Shown: positions 11,419-23,665, numbered from the stretch's first letter. The stretch: DNA of 64,000 nt from Ornithodoros turicata (GCF_037126465.1 NC_088201.1:192598031-192662030); one strand, 5' to 3'. Numbers and translations are program-made. Notes: a model not told the origin generated them from the sequence alone.

Positions 11419-11572
11419 ATAAATGGAACGATTAGAAGGGTCAATAGAGTTTAATTTGACAAGCTTTCGGACTGAATCCGTCCTTCATCATCGCAAGTCT
11501 TCACGAAGGAAGAACTCCGTCCGAAAGCTTGTCAAATTAAACTAAATTGACGCTTGTAACCGTTCCATTTAT
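11419..11572. repeat. Foldback with Penelope-like / hammerhead-like arms
   Basis: Two arms of about 64 bp (11419-11484 and 11507-11572) are inverted copies around a short loop. On the minus strand the left arm reads TGATGAAGGAC, a 7-nt loop, then GTCCGAAAGCTTG, the order of a hammerhead core (UGAUGA, stem II, GAAA), though the base before UGAUGA is A instead of C. Penelope-like elements carry such motifs in their terminal repeats (family knowledge). The right arm is more degenerate. Confidence 0.6.
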
Positions 11573-12745
11573 TTTTCGTGGTCATTCTTTCCTGGAGTTG
11601 ACAGCGTTTTTATTTTTCATTTTTATTTTTACATCGCTGTAAACCTACTCCAAATTATTATTAATTGCAATATCACGTAAGTATGAAATGACAATGCAGA
11701 ACAAGTTATATAACAAATTTACGACTAATTTAGTAATTGAACCATATCTCTCCACCGGATCACTCATTATTTTGCACCTCTGCGTACGGAGACAGCAATG
11801 AATGGGCGTTACCAGGATTTCCTGCATTGTATTCCACAGTAGCATTGTAGGATTCCTTCCGTTGTCCCCAGTACGTAACTACGTCTCTTGCAGTTCGAAC
11901 GCGATTACCGCATTTCATAAGAGACCACTTCATTCTCAGACCTAATATTTAAGCACGAAACCATACCTTGAGGTTTGTGAACTTTTCATCGAGGAGAGCA
12001 CTTAACAACACCTGGCTCCATATTTTTCCTTTCTTCGATCAATGAGTACAACATGCGGCCGGTTACATAAACGATGTTGTGTCCTAACGTAGCAAGCAGT
12101 ACATTTGAGAGGTAACGCCGCTTGTGAGAAGAAGTCTTGGCCAAGGAAAACAGGTGAGCAGTTGATGTGATAAAGATCCCACGATGATGTTTCCCGAAAC
12201 TTTTTGCTGCTTCGCGCTTCAAGTATCGTGGGGCCAACGAGACAGCCGTACTGCATTCGTGATACGGAATTCTGCCTTTTGAGAATGATAATTCGTAGAT
12301 ATACATTGCGGGACAAGTAAACCTCGATCTCGATAACAATAACTCGTGGTTTTACATCGTGGGACAAGTAACGTTCTATTTTGACTGCGATAGCGCGTTG
12401 ACGCCCGACATTTCCGCGTTTGAGGGCCGTCACATGACGGGACATAATTCCTGGTTCACACTGCCAGTTCTCTTCGTTGCGGGTACGGTGCAGATCGAGT
12501 GCGGATGCGGTTGTGGTACGACACGCTGTTCAGACACATGCGTTCCTGATACGGAAAACGGCGCGAAAAACTGAACAGACAGAGAAGACACGTACACACG
12601 GGGAGCACTTTTTCCCGTTCGTGATGTACTAACTTGCCCACACTATTGCCTTAATGAAAAACGCCTGTGTTAAACCAGTCATGCCTCTACTCTTTCTCCT
12701 TCCGTCCGTCCGTCCACCTACCTACCTGCCTGCCTGCAGACGCAT
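11573..12745. other. No supported gene
   Basis: The overlapping minus-strand frames at 11986-12445 show no known domain. A (CCGT)n(CCTA)n(CCTG)n microsatellite lies at 12701-12740 just before the next array. Confidence 0.5.
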
Positions 12746-13580
12746 CGTCTGCTCTTGCCATGTGCTAGTATGCCCCTAGTATTCCGGCTCGCCCACCCGC
12801 CCGCCTGTCGGTCGGTCGTCAAAGCTGCTAAGTGGGTCCTCCAGCCGCTCCCTGATCAGTCTTCTGCGCGCCAAAAGGCGCTCACAGATTGGCCTTGTCC
12901 GGGTGAAATGTTTCCAGAGAGGAAATCCCAGAATGCTCTCAGTATGCGTCGTCTCCTCTTGCCATGTGCTGGTATGCCCCTAGTATTCCGGCTCGCCCGC
13001 CCGCCTGGCGGTCGGTCACCAAGGCTGCTAAGGGGGGTTCTCCAGCCGCTCCCTGATTGGGCTTCTCCGAGCCAAAAGGCGCTCACTGATTGGCCTTGTC
13101 CGGGTGAAATGTTTCCAGAGAGGAAATCCCAGAATGCTCTCAATATGCGTCGTCTCCTCTTGCCATGTGCTGGTATGCCCCTAGTATTCCGGCTCGCCCG
13201 CCCGCCTGTCGGTCGGTCGGTCGCCAAGGCTGCTAAGGAGGACCTCCAGCCGCTCCCTGATCAGTCTTCTCCGCGCCAAAAGGCGCTCACTGATTAGCCT
13301 TGTCCGGGTGAAATGTTTCCAGAGAGGAAACCCCAGAATACTCTCAATATGCGTCGTCTGCTCTTGCCGTGTGCTAGTATGCCCCTAGTATTCCAGCTCG
13401 CCCGCCTGTCGGTCGGTCGGTCGCCAAGGCTGCTAAGGGGGGGTTCTCCAGCCGCTCCCTGATTGGTCTTCTCCGAGCCAAAAGGCGCTCACTGATTGGC
13501 CTTGTCCGGGTGAAATGTTTCCAGAGAGGAAATTCAAGAATGCTCTCAATATGCGTCGTCTCCTCTTGCCATGTGCTACA
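12746..13580. repeat. Tandem array of about 202-bp units
   Basis: The word CTCTTGCCATGTGCT recurs at about 12751, 12955, 13156, 13360 and 13562, giving four units of 201-204 bp plus a stub. Each unit contains an internal GGTCGGTCG-type microsatellite, a GATTGGC box and the segment CCGGGTGAAATGTTTCC. The units differ by a few per cent. The plus strand is open across two and a half units by chance of period and composition; I do not call a protein. Confidence 0.92.
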
Positions 13581-16397
13581 TCCAACTGCAGAGGAGCAAT
13601 GCCACCAATTGGCGTCGGATTTTTGGCGTTATTGTCAATGATGAACGCGAAGTATAATGGGACTCTATATTCGGAATCGACCGGAAGGATGTGATAGTCC
13701 CCATAACAAACTCCCCTTTTGGGTGCTTCAGCGTAAAGTATACAAGCGTAAAACATTGCATTCTCACTATGTGATCTTGGGAGAGGCGGTCTCCACACAG
13801 TGGTGGCCAGAAGCCTTATGCACTGTAACTATCGATTGAGCGAATGGGCGTGCTCTCCCTCAAATATCCCACAATGCCTCTGCCACTCACGGCGCTGCTG
13901 CATGTAAAATTCCTTACTTCTCCTCCGTGCTTTTGACAAAAGTTTAGAAGTCTGCCAGCTGCTATGGTGAGGACAGGGAGGTCCACATTAGGGCAGCGGT
14001 TTTGTCAGGTGCACTGCAGATTGTGCATCATACTTCTCAAACATCGAAATTAATTTTATGATACGTCCGTTTCACATACAGAAACAATATTTTGAGATAC
14101 TTCGAACACGCGAGGTTTACGTAGTCCGTAGTAGGACTGAGACGGTCGCTAGCGTATGAGGATACGGACATCAGGACAATTTCCCCACATGCCGGTGGTG
14201 TCGCGATTGAGGGAGTGGTCAAAAAGTGTGGTAACAGCATTGGTGTGACCTCTGCAAGAGTGATCCGGGGGATAGCCGGACGATTCTGTCAGCTGGCTTC
14301 GCCAACGCCTCGAGAGAGAGAGGGAGTGAGAGATCGCAGGCTGTGTTCAACATCAAGGCATCCGTTGGAGGAAAAGTTCCTTTAGGTTGCCATCATCGGT
14401 GGTTGTGTCTTCAGTAAGCCGATAGGGGAGAGGCAGGAGGAACAGGATAGTTTTCACGTTTGAATTATCTTTTTTATATATTTGCAACATAGAACTGTGC
14501 AGTTGTTCTCTAATGTAAGGCAGAACCTCTATCACAAACTATGAAAATCACCTGGTGGGCATACTTTTAGGAAGCTTTTAAAAACAGTTTGTAAACACTT
14601 AAACCTGTCCCACTCCCACCCTTCCCTGCGGGAGGTGTGGAATGTCGTTTGAGAGGTCTGGAACAATGGGACTGGGAACTGGGACTGGGGTATATTTGTG
14701 GCAGGCCGTGACGTGAATTGATCCCCTGAGAGGGGCAGTTCACTCAAAACATGCCCCCTTTTATTCTTCAGACCTTCTTCAGATGACTTTTGCCATGGCG
14801 TGCATCACTTCACTATTACTAAAAATATTAGTGAACTCAGATAACTAAAGTTCAAAGAAAAGCGCTCATCATAGCAGAGAGGAACAGGACAGTGTCCCGT
14901 TCCTCCCGTCATAGAGCTGTCCCATTCCTCCCAAAGCGCGTCGCAAAGAGGAAAGCTTCTCTTCAGGCCAACTTCTAAAAGTACGGTTGGGGCAAAGTGC
15001 TCTCTAAATGCACATTTCGCACCTTGTTTCATTTCAGGAGCATAATTTGAAATTTAGATTTTAGAATCAGCAAAGCAGGAGGTCGGATACATACGTTTTG
15101 TAGCCGAAAAACCGATTTTTTTCTTCAGGCGATGTAAAAAACGACGAACTAGTCAGCCATTAGAATTCACAACTTCGGCCGCCGTGGTACCTTTTGTGGA
15201 GAGTATCTTCATTTGCATAGCCTGGTAATCAAAAAATAATAATTTTCCACTCCTCCAACCGTCCCATACCTCCCGCCTCTCCCCCACATATGCCGCAATA
15301 ACTGTGCCTGATTTTGATCTCCCGGATCGTCAGCTGTAAATAGTTGTACACGGTTTTGATGAGATATAGCCGTGCAGTGACGTAGCCAGGGGGAGGGGGT
15401 TCGGGAGACGACAGGGTCACCCATTGCGGCTGGAACTACAGAATCCATGTGGAGACCTAGTCAATTCATTGCGAGCGTTGACTAATGCCCCTTTTACGCG
15501 GGATAATTTAGGGTCATTCTCGTGAAGTGCACTTCAACCAAGCGAATGTCACTCTCACTACGAGCTTAAGTAAGTGTCATTTAGCGATGATGGCAATTAC
15601 GATTGATATAACAACAAACGGCGCCAAAAATTCTTACGCGTGAACCGCATTGCCCGAGAAGCATCCGTATTCTTTCCGAACCGAATTCGGGATCGAACTT
15701 TTTTCGGAAAACAGAATTCCGGGCCGAATTCGGCCCGATCTGGCCAAGCTAGATTTCTCCGAAATGGGAAGTGACGCCAACCGAGAAAGTAGAAGCATCC
15801 AATGGCTATTCAGCAGGAAGGAGAACACTAGCAACGATGACGTAGCAATCGGGTCGACTGTTGCCGTGTGTGCGACTTCTACCCCTATGAATACAGGGAT
15901 TATCTCATTGAGCTGGATGCTTGAAAGGCGATGTTCCTCAAGGCCGGAAGTCTTCGGCCGAAATTCGGAGTACATTTCAGTGGCATGCGGTGATGCACAG
16001 AGAAAAGTTCGGTCCCGATTTCGGTTCGGCCAGTTTTAGGCCAGTTTTTCGTGCCGTGCGCTTCATCCTTTAGAAGTGCACCGCAATACCTTCCTGAGAA
16101 CGTTTTTTCTTTTATTTAGAAACACTTCCTACAAATCTTCTCCTAAATTTAAAGAGAGAGGGGGGGGGGGTAATGGCAGGATAGGTTCGCCGTTGTTGGT
16201 CACACAGAAGTGGGCGTCGTCACGACTATAGCAAAAAAAAAAAAAAAATAAAAGAATAAAAAGAACACAAAACACAAAGAAAGGACGGACAGATGGAGGA
16301 TAGAGGAGAACGAAGGATGGGAATGCGGTGAGGGTGCACGAGTTCGTCGGGGAGAGCAAAGTATTAGATGGGTCGTTGAGCAAGGCCTGCCTTCTGC
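13581..16397. other. Mostly unassigned sequence with one orphan MITE end
   Basis: At 15376 the sequence CAGTGACGTAGCCAGGGGGA matches the terminus of the hAT MITE family seen at 23941 and 41028, but no partner end or 8-bp duplication is visible. 15650-16050 is rich in GAATTCGG/CCGAATTC palindromes. 16228-16270 is A-rich. No gene is supported. Confidence 0.45.
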
Positions 16398-16409
16398 CAA
16401 ATTTTAAGG

Positions 16410-16631
16410 TGGTGGTGGTGGTGGTGGTGGTGGTGGGTGGTGGAAGGGCTTGCCGTTGTCGGCCTCACGTATGTGGGCAACGTCACGACTGACGCCCTAG
16501 GGGAATGTGCGTCCTGGGCAGACTTCTAAGGGAACTGTGCCGACATATGTCTGAAAGCGTCTGAGGAAAACCCAAGAAAAACCCCAGACAGCACAGCCGG
16601 CACCGGGATTCGAACCCGGGTACCTCCCAGT
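16410..16631 (-). mobile_element. tRNA-derived SINE, 5'-truncated, (GGT)n tail
   Basis: On the minus strand the unit begins in the tRNA-related head with GGGTTCGAATCCCGG (pol III B box), continues with the TCTGGGGTTTTTCTTGGGTT body and ends in a (CCACCA)n tail at 16431-16410. It is flanked by the 12-bp duplication CAAATTTTAAGG (16398-16409 and 16632-16643), proving retroposition. The A box is lost by truncation. It differs from the SINEs at 44471 and 57931 in its 3' half, so it is a second subfamily. Confidence 0.9.
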
Positions 16632-16643
16632 CAAATTTTAAGG

Positions 16644-17522
16644 AATTGGCCTCAAACATGTGCCACAACAAATAGCATAACCGATCGGAATTTGCGTTAC
16701 GGAACGGCATTTGGGAAACGGCAACGCGGATCCCTTCACTTCTTCTTTCGGTGCCTTCATTTGCTTCATCCTTGGGGTCATTCGTTTCCAATAGATCCGC
16801 CAACTACTTCACGTGGTCCATCAGCACCAATCCCTTGTAGTGTTCTTGGATACCTAAATATGAATCGCAAGCAGTGATAATGATATATAAAATATAGTCT
16901 TGTGCCACGTGGCTTAATTCACATACTGTCGTAAAATCGACTGCCTGTCTCTTGTACATTATGCGCTGACAAAAGTGATGATGATGATAATTGGAGGTTT
17001 TTGGCGCAAAAGCGACACTGACAAAAGAGCTTGCTGCGTAAATATTTTCGATGGAGTGAAAGCTTCCGCTATAAAGGTACGTACAACATACGACGGACCA
17101 TGTACGAGATTTACACTCATGCTCCTTCGCCAGAGATCAATGCGACACGCACAAATATATAAACTAAGTTGCAGAATTATTTCACAGCAAATGAGGCTTC
17201 ACAAGACAAGAAATAAAAGTGAATATTTAGTACACATGCGCGGCACAATTGCTCTGCACCTCCGCTCTCATCAAACAAGTAGCTCAAGGTAAAAGTCGGA
17301 AGCACAATCGTGCCGTAAAGCTTGCGGCAAAATCGGAAGTAGTTGGCGCCTGCAGTAACCTAAGTACTGTAGTTAACTACTCGAAATAGTAGTTAACTAG
17401 TAGTTACCACTACATTTCTGCAAGTAGTTGATAACTACTTTTTAACTACAATCAGGTAGTGTAACTAGTAGTTTAACTACATGTCGTTAACTACTGGCCA
17501 TCACTGGTAATTGGTTACTTTT
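16644..17522. other. Unassigned sequence ending in a TAGTTAACTAC-type hAT relic
   Basis: 17355-17506 is made of degenerate TAGTTAACTAC words and ends with GGCCATCACTG, like the inverted end of a hAT MITE. Its left end is unclear and no 8-bp duplication was found. Nothing else is recognised. Confidence 0.5.
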
Positions 17523-19344
17523 CTGGCATAGGTTAACTTATCTTTCAGATGTTCTGCCCCAAGTCAAGCCCCTCGTGTCGTCAGTCTTTGTTGGGCCGCT
17601 CTACTATATCAAGCGGAGGTAATTGTAATAACGTTCTGGAATTGATTCTGGGATTGATTTGTTACTAGTAATTGCGTTACTTGTAATCAATTACTTTTTG
17701 AGTAATTTTTTGAGCAATCAGTTACTTTACTGTCAAAGTAATTTTTCGAGTAATCAATTACTTTTTGGAGTAATCGATTACTCAGTAACTGATTACTTTT
17801 CTGGCAGAGATGAACTTATCTTTCAGATGTTCTGCCCCAATTCAAGCCCCTCGTGTCGTCACCCAAGCAGCACACAATATTGGACCCATATTGGCTGGTC
17901 ATTGGCGATACGGGTCCAATATGGGACCTGTTTCGCCAAGATTTTCCCCATATTGGCTGAAAATGGGCAATATGGGCCCCATATTGCCCAGTTTCAGCCA
18001 ATATGGGGAAAATCCTGGCAATATGGGCCCCATATTGCCCACTTTGAGCCAATATTGGGAAAATCTTGGGAATATGGGCCCCATATTGCACGCGTACACC
18101 CCATATTGACTGAACAGGGTACGTAGCCTTGTTGCACAAATGCCCAAGCAGCACGGCAAGATTGAACGTTGAAGCGTGTGAAATACCCTATTCACTACAT
18201 CGTTACATTCAACAACTTCCCGCAGATGATACACATTGTTCGAAACAGTCAACGTACTTGGCATTCCCAACGTAAAGTTCGCTAGAGTTCGACACCTCAA
18301 CATTCCACGTCTTGAAAGTCGCCGCCATCTTCCTTCGCGATGCCAATGCCAATCGGTCGAGCCGACTGTGAGCAAGCGAGTTGTTTGAGCGTAATCACGC
18401 GTCCTACAACTAATGCGCATGCGCGACAGCCCGAACGGACGTTTCATAGGGCTAAAATGTCGCTGGGTGCTGTAATGGTAACGAAATTGCGGCAGGTCAA
18501 GTAAAAAACACAATGTTTGATAAGAAGGGATGGCTATTCTGTAAAGTTAGGTGATTTCAAGTTGCTGCAAGCAGTGTAAATTGCTCTGGCGTGTGTCCGT
18601 CACCGCCACGAAAGTGTTTCGCTGCTTTGTATTCTCGGAGCGGGTGTGGAAACTGTTAGTCCACAGAATATTGCGATCTCAATGAAGGCTTCTGAGGGAT
18701 CTTAGGTATTGGCAGTTCTGTGGGACTGCTTGTGATCTTCAGCGCGGGCGTAGCACCTGTTCTTCGTTTTTTTGTGTGTTTGGGCAATGCCGTGTTTCTT
18801 TCCTTTTTTTTGTTCTTTTTTTTTTTTGCAGTGATGTGAACGTGGATCAATTAGATCCGCAGAAATAAAAAAGCAAAAATCATACAAAAGTAGTGAATAT
18901 TATACAGCATAATGCTTTATTATTACACGGGCTCCCCGTAGGTGTTATCACAGAAATATTGGGAATATTGGCGCAAAATGGGCTTGCCCATATGGGCAGC
19001 CCATATTGGTCCAATATGGAGCCTGGTTGCACTCCCCATATTGGTCCAATATTGGCAGCCCATATTGGGCCAATATTGGCAATCTTGGCAGCCCATATGG
19101 GTCCAATATTGGACCAATATTGGCGTGCTGCTTGGGCAGCCTTTGTTGGGCCGCTCTACTATATCAAGCGGAGGTAATTGTAATAACGTTCTGGAATTGA
19201 TTCTGGAATTGATTTGTTACTAGTAATTGCGTTATTTGTAATCACATTTGAGTAATTTTTCGAGTAATCAGTTACTTTACTGTCAAAGTAATTTTTCGAG
19301 TAATCAATTACTTTTCGGAGTAATCGATTACTTAGTAACTGATT
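17523..19344. repeat. 278-bp tandem repeat with TAATCGATTAC words, interrupted
   Basis: Unit one runs 17523-17800. Unit two starts at 17801, is broken at 17861 by the 1275-bp element, resumes at 19137 and stops at 19344 where the LTR insertion begins. A third partial unit resumes on the far side of that insertion at 31136-31290. Each unit has a unique half (TTCAGATGTTCTGCCCCAA, GTTGGGCCGCTCTACTAT) and a half made of degenerate GTAATCGATTAC palindromes. The intact unit one and the third unit serve as empty-site references for both insertions. Confidence 0.88.
17862..19136. mobile_element. Element with CCCAAGCAGCAC termini and CAATATTGG subterminal arrays
   Basis: Terminal inverted repeats CCCAAGCAGCAC / GTGCTGCTTGGG bound 1275 bp. 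The first 280 and last 190 bp are degenerate repeats of CCAATATTGG and GGGCCCATATTG words. A further internal copy of the terminus lies at 18143-18154. Comparison with the uninterrupted copies at 17575 and 31200 shows that a single CA became CA..CA, so the target duplication is 2 bp and not TA. No transposase frame is seen in the unique middle (18155-18940). The superfamily is not evident; another copy is at 44189. Confidence 0.85.
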
Positions 19345-21005
19345 TGTAGAGGATGTGGTGTCCCTCTGCATGAGTCCCGACCGGCGGTGATGGTATGCCA
19401 CGGAGATGCGATGACGTTGGCCTATCTCCATGGCCGCGCCGGTGGAACTGAAGCCGGTGCTCCAGGTGCGTGGCCATCTTCGTCGTTGCCCACGGCCCGC
19501 TACAGTGGTCCCCCCTCAGACGCGGAGCGGCGAGAAAGAAGAACGATGAACTACGTCTACACCGGAGGGAGAGAGCAGGAGCGACCGTGTGTAGCAGGCC
19601 GTGCACAACGACGAAGATGGACACGCGCCTGGAGCACGCGCTCCTCAGTTCCACCGGCGTGGCCATGGAGACAGCCCACCGTCATTGCCTCTCCGTGGCA
19701 TACCATCATCGCCGGTCGGGACTTATGTAGAGGGACACCACCTCCTCTACATTTGGTGACCCGAACGTGATGTTAATCGTTTCATTTCTGCACTCACGAT
19801 CATATCCCGGACGCCCAACGACCTCGCCCCTCATATGCTCCGCTCATCGACCATTTCCCGCAGCGGGTGTTGTGCCGTGCCCCGAACATGTCCAATAGTG
19901 CGCGTCATCCACGGTTGCTCTCGCTCTCCTCCTCCGGTGAAAACGCGGTACTTCTTTCTCGCCGCTCCGCGTCTGGGACGGGGAGTACTGTAGCAGGCCG
20001 TGGACAACGACGAAGATGGACACGCGCCTGGAGCACGCGCTCCTCAGTTCCACCGGCGTGGCCATGGAGACAGCCCACCGTCATTGCCTCTCCGTGGCAT
20101 ACCATCATCGCCGGTCAGGACTTATGTAGAGGGACACCACCTCCTCTACATTTGGTGACCCGAACGTGATGTTAATCGTTTCATTTCTGCACTCACGATC
20201 ATATCCCGGAAGCCCAACGACCTCGCCCCTCATATGCTCCGCTCATCGACCATTTCCCGCAGCGGGTGTTGTGCCGTGCCCCGAACATGTCCAATAGTGC
20301 GCGTCATCCACGGTTGCTCTCGCTCTCCTCCTCCGGTGAAAACGCGGTTCTTCTTTCTCGCCGCTCCGCGTCTGGGACGGGGAGTACCGTAGCAGGCCGT
20401 GGACAACGACGAAGATGAACACGCGCCTGGAGCACGCGCTCCTCAGTTCCACCGGCGCGGCAATGGAGACAGCCCACCGTCATTGCATCTCCGTGGCATA
20501 CCATCATCGCCGGTCAGGACTTATGTAGAGGGACACCACCTTCTGTACATTTGGTGACCCGAACGTGATGTTAAAGGTCAGATATGCCGATTTTGAAGTG
20601 CCGCAGAACTGAGCGATACTCGCGCTGTGTGTTCATTACCGAACACTGAATATGTGTGCGAAATATCTTGCTCCAACAGTTCGTAGTCTTTTAGAAAACA
20701 GTTTTTTTAGTTCCCACGCCCGGCCGTCAGACCGTCGGCAAACCCCGCGCACGGGCGCACCGACGTCACTGCTCTCGGTTTATCTGTCTTTGGCTTGGCA
20801 TGGACTCTTGGCTTGGCTGCTTGGCTTCTTTCGTTTCCTCCTCTGTGCATCGTACACAAGCGGACAGCTGTTATGTTGTTGCTAAGCCGGAAACAAAGCA
20901 TGTGAATGTTTTTTTTTTTTTTTTTGGCACAGCGTCGTTTGGAAAGTGCACTTCCTTGTTCTGACCTCGCCTTTTATGGGCTGGAGCGATATGATTCGTG
21001 AATAT

Positions 21006-22943
21006 GCCACGGCGAAGTTGTCGAAGATGCGACAGTGCTACGCTGTTAGAACAATGCATCTGAGCATTCAAGTGTTACCTATTATAAGTTGCCAAAAGAC
21101 CAAGCACTGCGAAGCTCTTGGCTGACAGTGGTGCCTGCTAATCAGACTTGTGCCCGTTACCGAAGAAAAGGAACTAAATACCATTACCCGTTACTTCAAA
21201 AGAAAGTAACTAAGTACGTTACTCGTTACCAACATACAAAAGTAACGAGTTCTCGTTACTCACAAGTAACGAGTTACTTTTACGTTACCGCCGCATAGTT
21301 TCAGGAGCCTACAAACGTGGCGTCACTTCTCTTCAACTCTTTATTAATGAGAAATTGCACTTCAGAAGAAGCTAATACTGGTCTGAAGCTAATCAGTGGT
21401 CTTATGTAAATTTCGTAAATTAGAGTTACTGAGAAAGTCTATTGAGATCGCCACACGTTGTAACGTGATTAGTGACCCTTCGTTTTGTCTTAATGCTTAA
21501 GCATTTTGCTGAGTCTGATAATTTGTCGTCCGTCCTTCGTGTTCCGTGTCTCTCGGCCCATTAGCATGAGTCTATACCAGCTTGCCTGGACCTTCTGCCT
21601 TCTTTCCGAAGTGGGGATGATCTGAGATGAAAACGCAAGGAAATTTCGTGCCACCGATCACCAACGGTTCCTAGAAAACAGACGAGGGGCTGCGTCATAA
21701 TTTAGGGCGCTCAGAAACTTAGCAAAGACAACAAAAGGCTACAAGTCGAAACGCGTTGTTTGTAGCCATAGTACAATTAATGTCTATTCTTGGGAAGGAG
21801 TGATGATTGGAGATTACGGAAACAAGAGAAAAGACGCACTTCAAAACACATCTAGTGAGGGATTGCAATAATAGTTTGAGTCACACGTGGTCGTGGGTCA
21901 CGCATTGCGCCACACGGAGCGCCGTAGCGTGCTCCCCCGCGCCGAAGAAAAGGAACGAGTAACGTCAGTAACGAGTTACCAATTTTTGTAACTGATTCCG
22001 TTACTATTACCATTTTTTAAAAAGTAACTGAATCGTTACTTCGTTACCAAAAAAAGTAACCGTTACCAAGTAACGAGTTACTTGTAACGAGTTAGGCACA
22101 ACTCTGCTGCTAATTTCCACTGCAAGGATTTCGTCCACGAATGTTATCATAGGTTACGCGCGACTCCAGAGGCAATTTGGAATCTCGGCACGAAATCGTC
22201 TGATGAAAATCTGAGATGTCCGACACACAAATTTTGAACGTGCCACGGACGATCAAGGCAAAACACGGGAGCAAAAAGGTAAGTCGTGGTTCAGATATAA
22301 AAATAGCAAGCTTCATGAATCGATTGTGCAGCTGTCCTACTGCGCTTACTCCGATATAACCACGATTAACAACACAATAGTACTATTGATAATCTAACTT
22401 CTGAATTATCACAGGTGCACGCTGAAGGCGGAAATGAAGCATGATCTGGCTTGCATCTGGTCATGAAGAAATTGCTGACACGTTAGTTGCGGTCCACCTC
22501 CACCAACAGGTATGACAATGTGATGTTATGATTTGAGTATTCATCGATGTTCAACTTTTCATGTGCACTCGCATGCAGACATCTTGACACCACTTTTAAA
22601 TCTGCCCTCAGAGTTACAACCTGTGCTTTCAGGGTGAAAAACAAAGGTCGCCATTCCGATTAGCTGCTATCTCCCAGTTCAAGCACTTTTGTTTCTGGAC
22701 ACTGGTTCCTGTGGATGGGGTGTTACAAGCTTCACTGTCTGATATAGAAGGTACGTTACATTAGTTCAGTTAATTTGTCTTTTGCACATTTTTGTTACTG
22801 TTAGCTGGATTACTGTTGGACATACAATCCTTTGACACACCGAAGCTGATGTCGCCTCTGATAACGTTTTAGAATTTTCAGTGTCATCAACGTCCATTGA
22901 GGAAGGTGCCTTTACTATCTGTGAATCTTTAATTGAAGAATAG
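21006..22943 (+). pseudogene. Broken THAP-like gene of the TTAA element
   Basis: An ATG at about 21006 begins MPRRSCRRCDSATL, and in a shifted frame the sequence continues with YYKLPKDQALRSSWLTVV, which fits the THAP pattern of an early Cys pair, then LPKD and an invariant Trp. The hAT MITE at 21143 interrupts it right after VVPAN. Downstream, spliceable exons are visible at 22415-22509, 22633-22750 and 22882-22943, the last two joining in frame (SLSDIE to VSSTSIEEG) and ending at TAG 22941-22943 with an acidic tail. An ATG at 22441 could start a shorter product of 82 residues. Frameshifts and stops break the 5' half. Exon linkage is inferred. Confidence 0.4.
21143..22106. mobile_element. hAT MITE with GTAACGAGTTAC words
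   Basis: Termini CAGACTTGTGCC / GGCACAACTCTG, one mismatch, are flanked by the exact 8-bp duplication CTGCTAAT (21135-21142 and 22107-22114). Both sides inside the ends consist of degenerate AGTAACGAGTTAC palindromes. No transposase frame is present in 964 bp. Confidence 0.93.
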
Positions 22944-23354
22944 CCCAGAATTCACGTTAACATTGTCTACTCTTATTAATTCACTGTCTGTGTTCCGAGA
23001 GCTAAGTAAAATGGAAACTATTTATTTGTCCCAACTTCACACTGGATGTGGTACTGTCTTGACATGTAAGTTAAAATACCTGGATTCTACAATAATTGTG
23101 TTCAACTTGGTGCATTACCGTGGGCAATGCCACATTCACTAGATTTTTAGTGGGTCCGGTGCACAAGTACTGTGTGCATACTGTATACATACATACTGTT
23201 CGATAGGCAAAAATACCTGAGCGGCGCTGTGTAGTCTTTTTACCCAAAGTCCATACTCTTACTGCAAAGTCACAGTATGCAGAACAGCAATGTGCAGGTA
23301 TGCTGCGATAGAGATTCACAACAGAAAGAAGGCTGTTGAGAGCATATAAATTTT

Positions 23355-23665
23355 AATGAGACGAGACTTTCGTGCACAAGGCTGCTCTTGTCAATGTCTA
23401 ACATGAAGTTACAAAATCCCAGAATATATAAAACATGTTGTAATGTAGAGAGCGAGGGGTGGTACAGACATAAAGATAATTATATAATCATATATAATAA
23501 AATAAAAAGGGGGTACAACTCCCTTCTCAACTCAACACGACAACTCAATAACTCTACTTATTCTCTACCTTGCAACATGTCACATATTCTGGAATTTTGT
23601 AACTTGATGTTAGACATCAAGAAGTACAGCCTTCTGTGCAAAAGTATTCTTTCTGTTGTGCACAA
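23355..23665. repeat. Foldback, Penelope-like terminal sequence in both arms
   Basis: The left arm contains GTGCACAAGGCTGCTCTTGT and ATGTCTAACATGAAGTTACA (about 23372-23416). The inverted partner is at about 23580-23660. Arms extend over about 80 bp with some mismatches and enclose an AT-rich loop of roughly 150 bp. Read on the minus strand the left arm ends in a CACGAAAGTCTCGTC motif like those at Penelope-like 3' ends, comparable with the foldback at 11419. Confidence 0.55.

Noticed and set aside
12755..13297. 180-codon plus frame in the 202-bp array
   Set aside because: Period and GC content explain it; no domain, and copies differ by indels.
15376..15420. hAT MITE at CAGTGACGTAGCCAGG
   Set aside because: Only one end is visible; no partner terminus or 8-bp duplication, so noted as an orphan end only.
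17820..18120. CRISPR-like regular repeats
   Set aside because: Spacing is irregular, words are degenerate palindromes, and they lie inside the termini of a eukaryotic transposon.
19867..20169. 100-codon frames repeated in the LTR tandem
   Set aside because: They run across leader and LTR and the primer-binding site, and repeat only because the DNA repeats.
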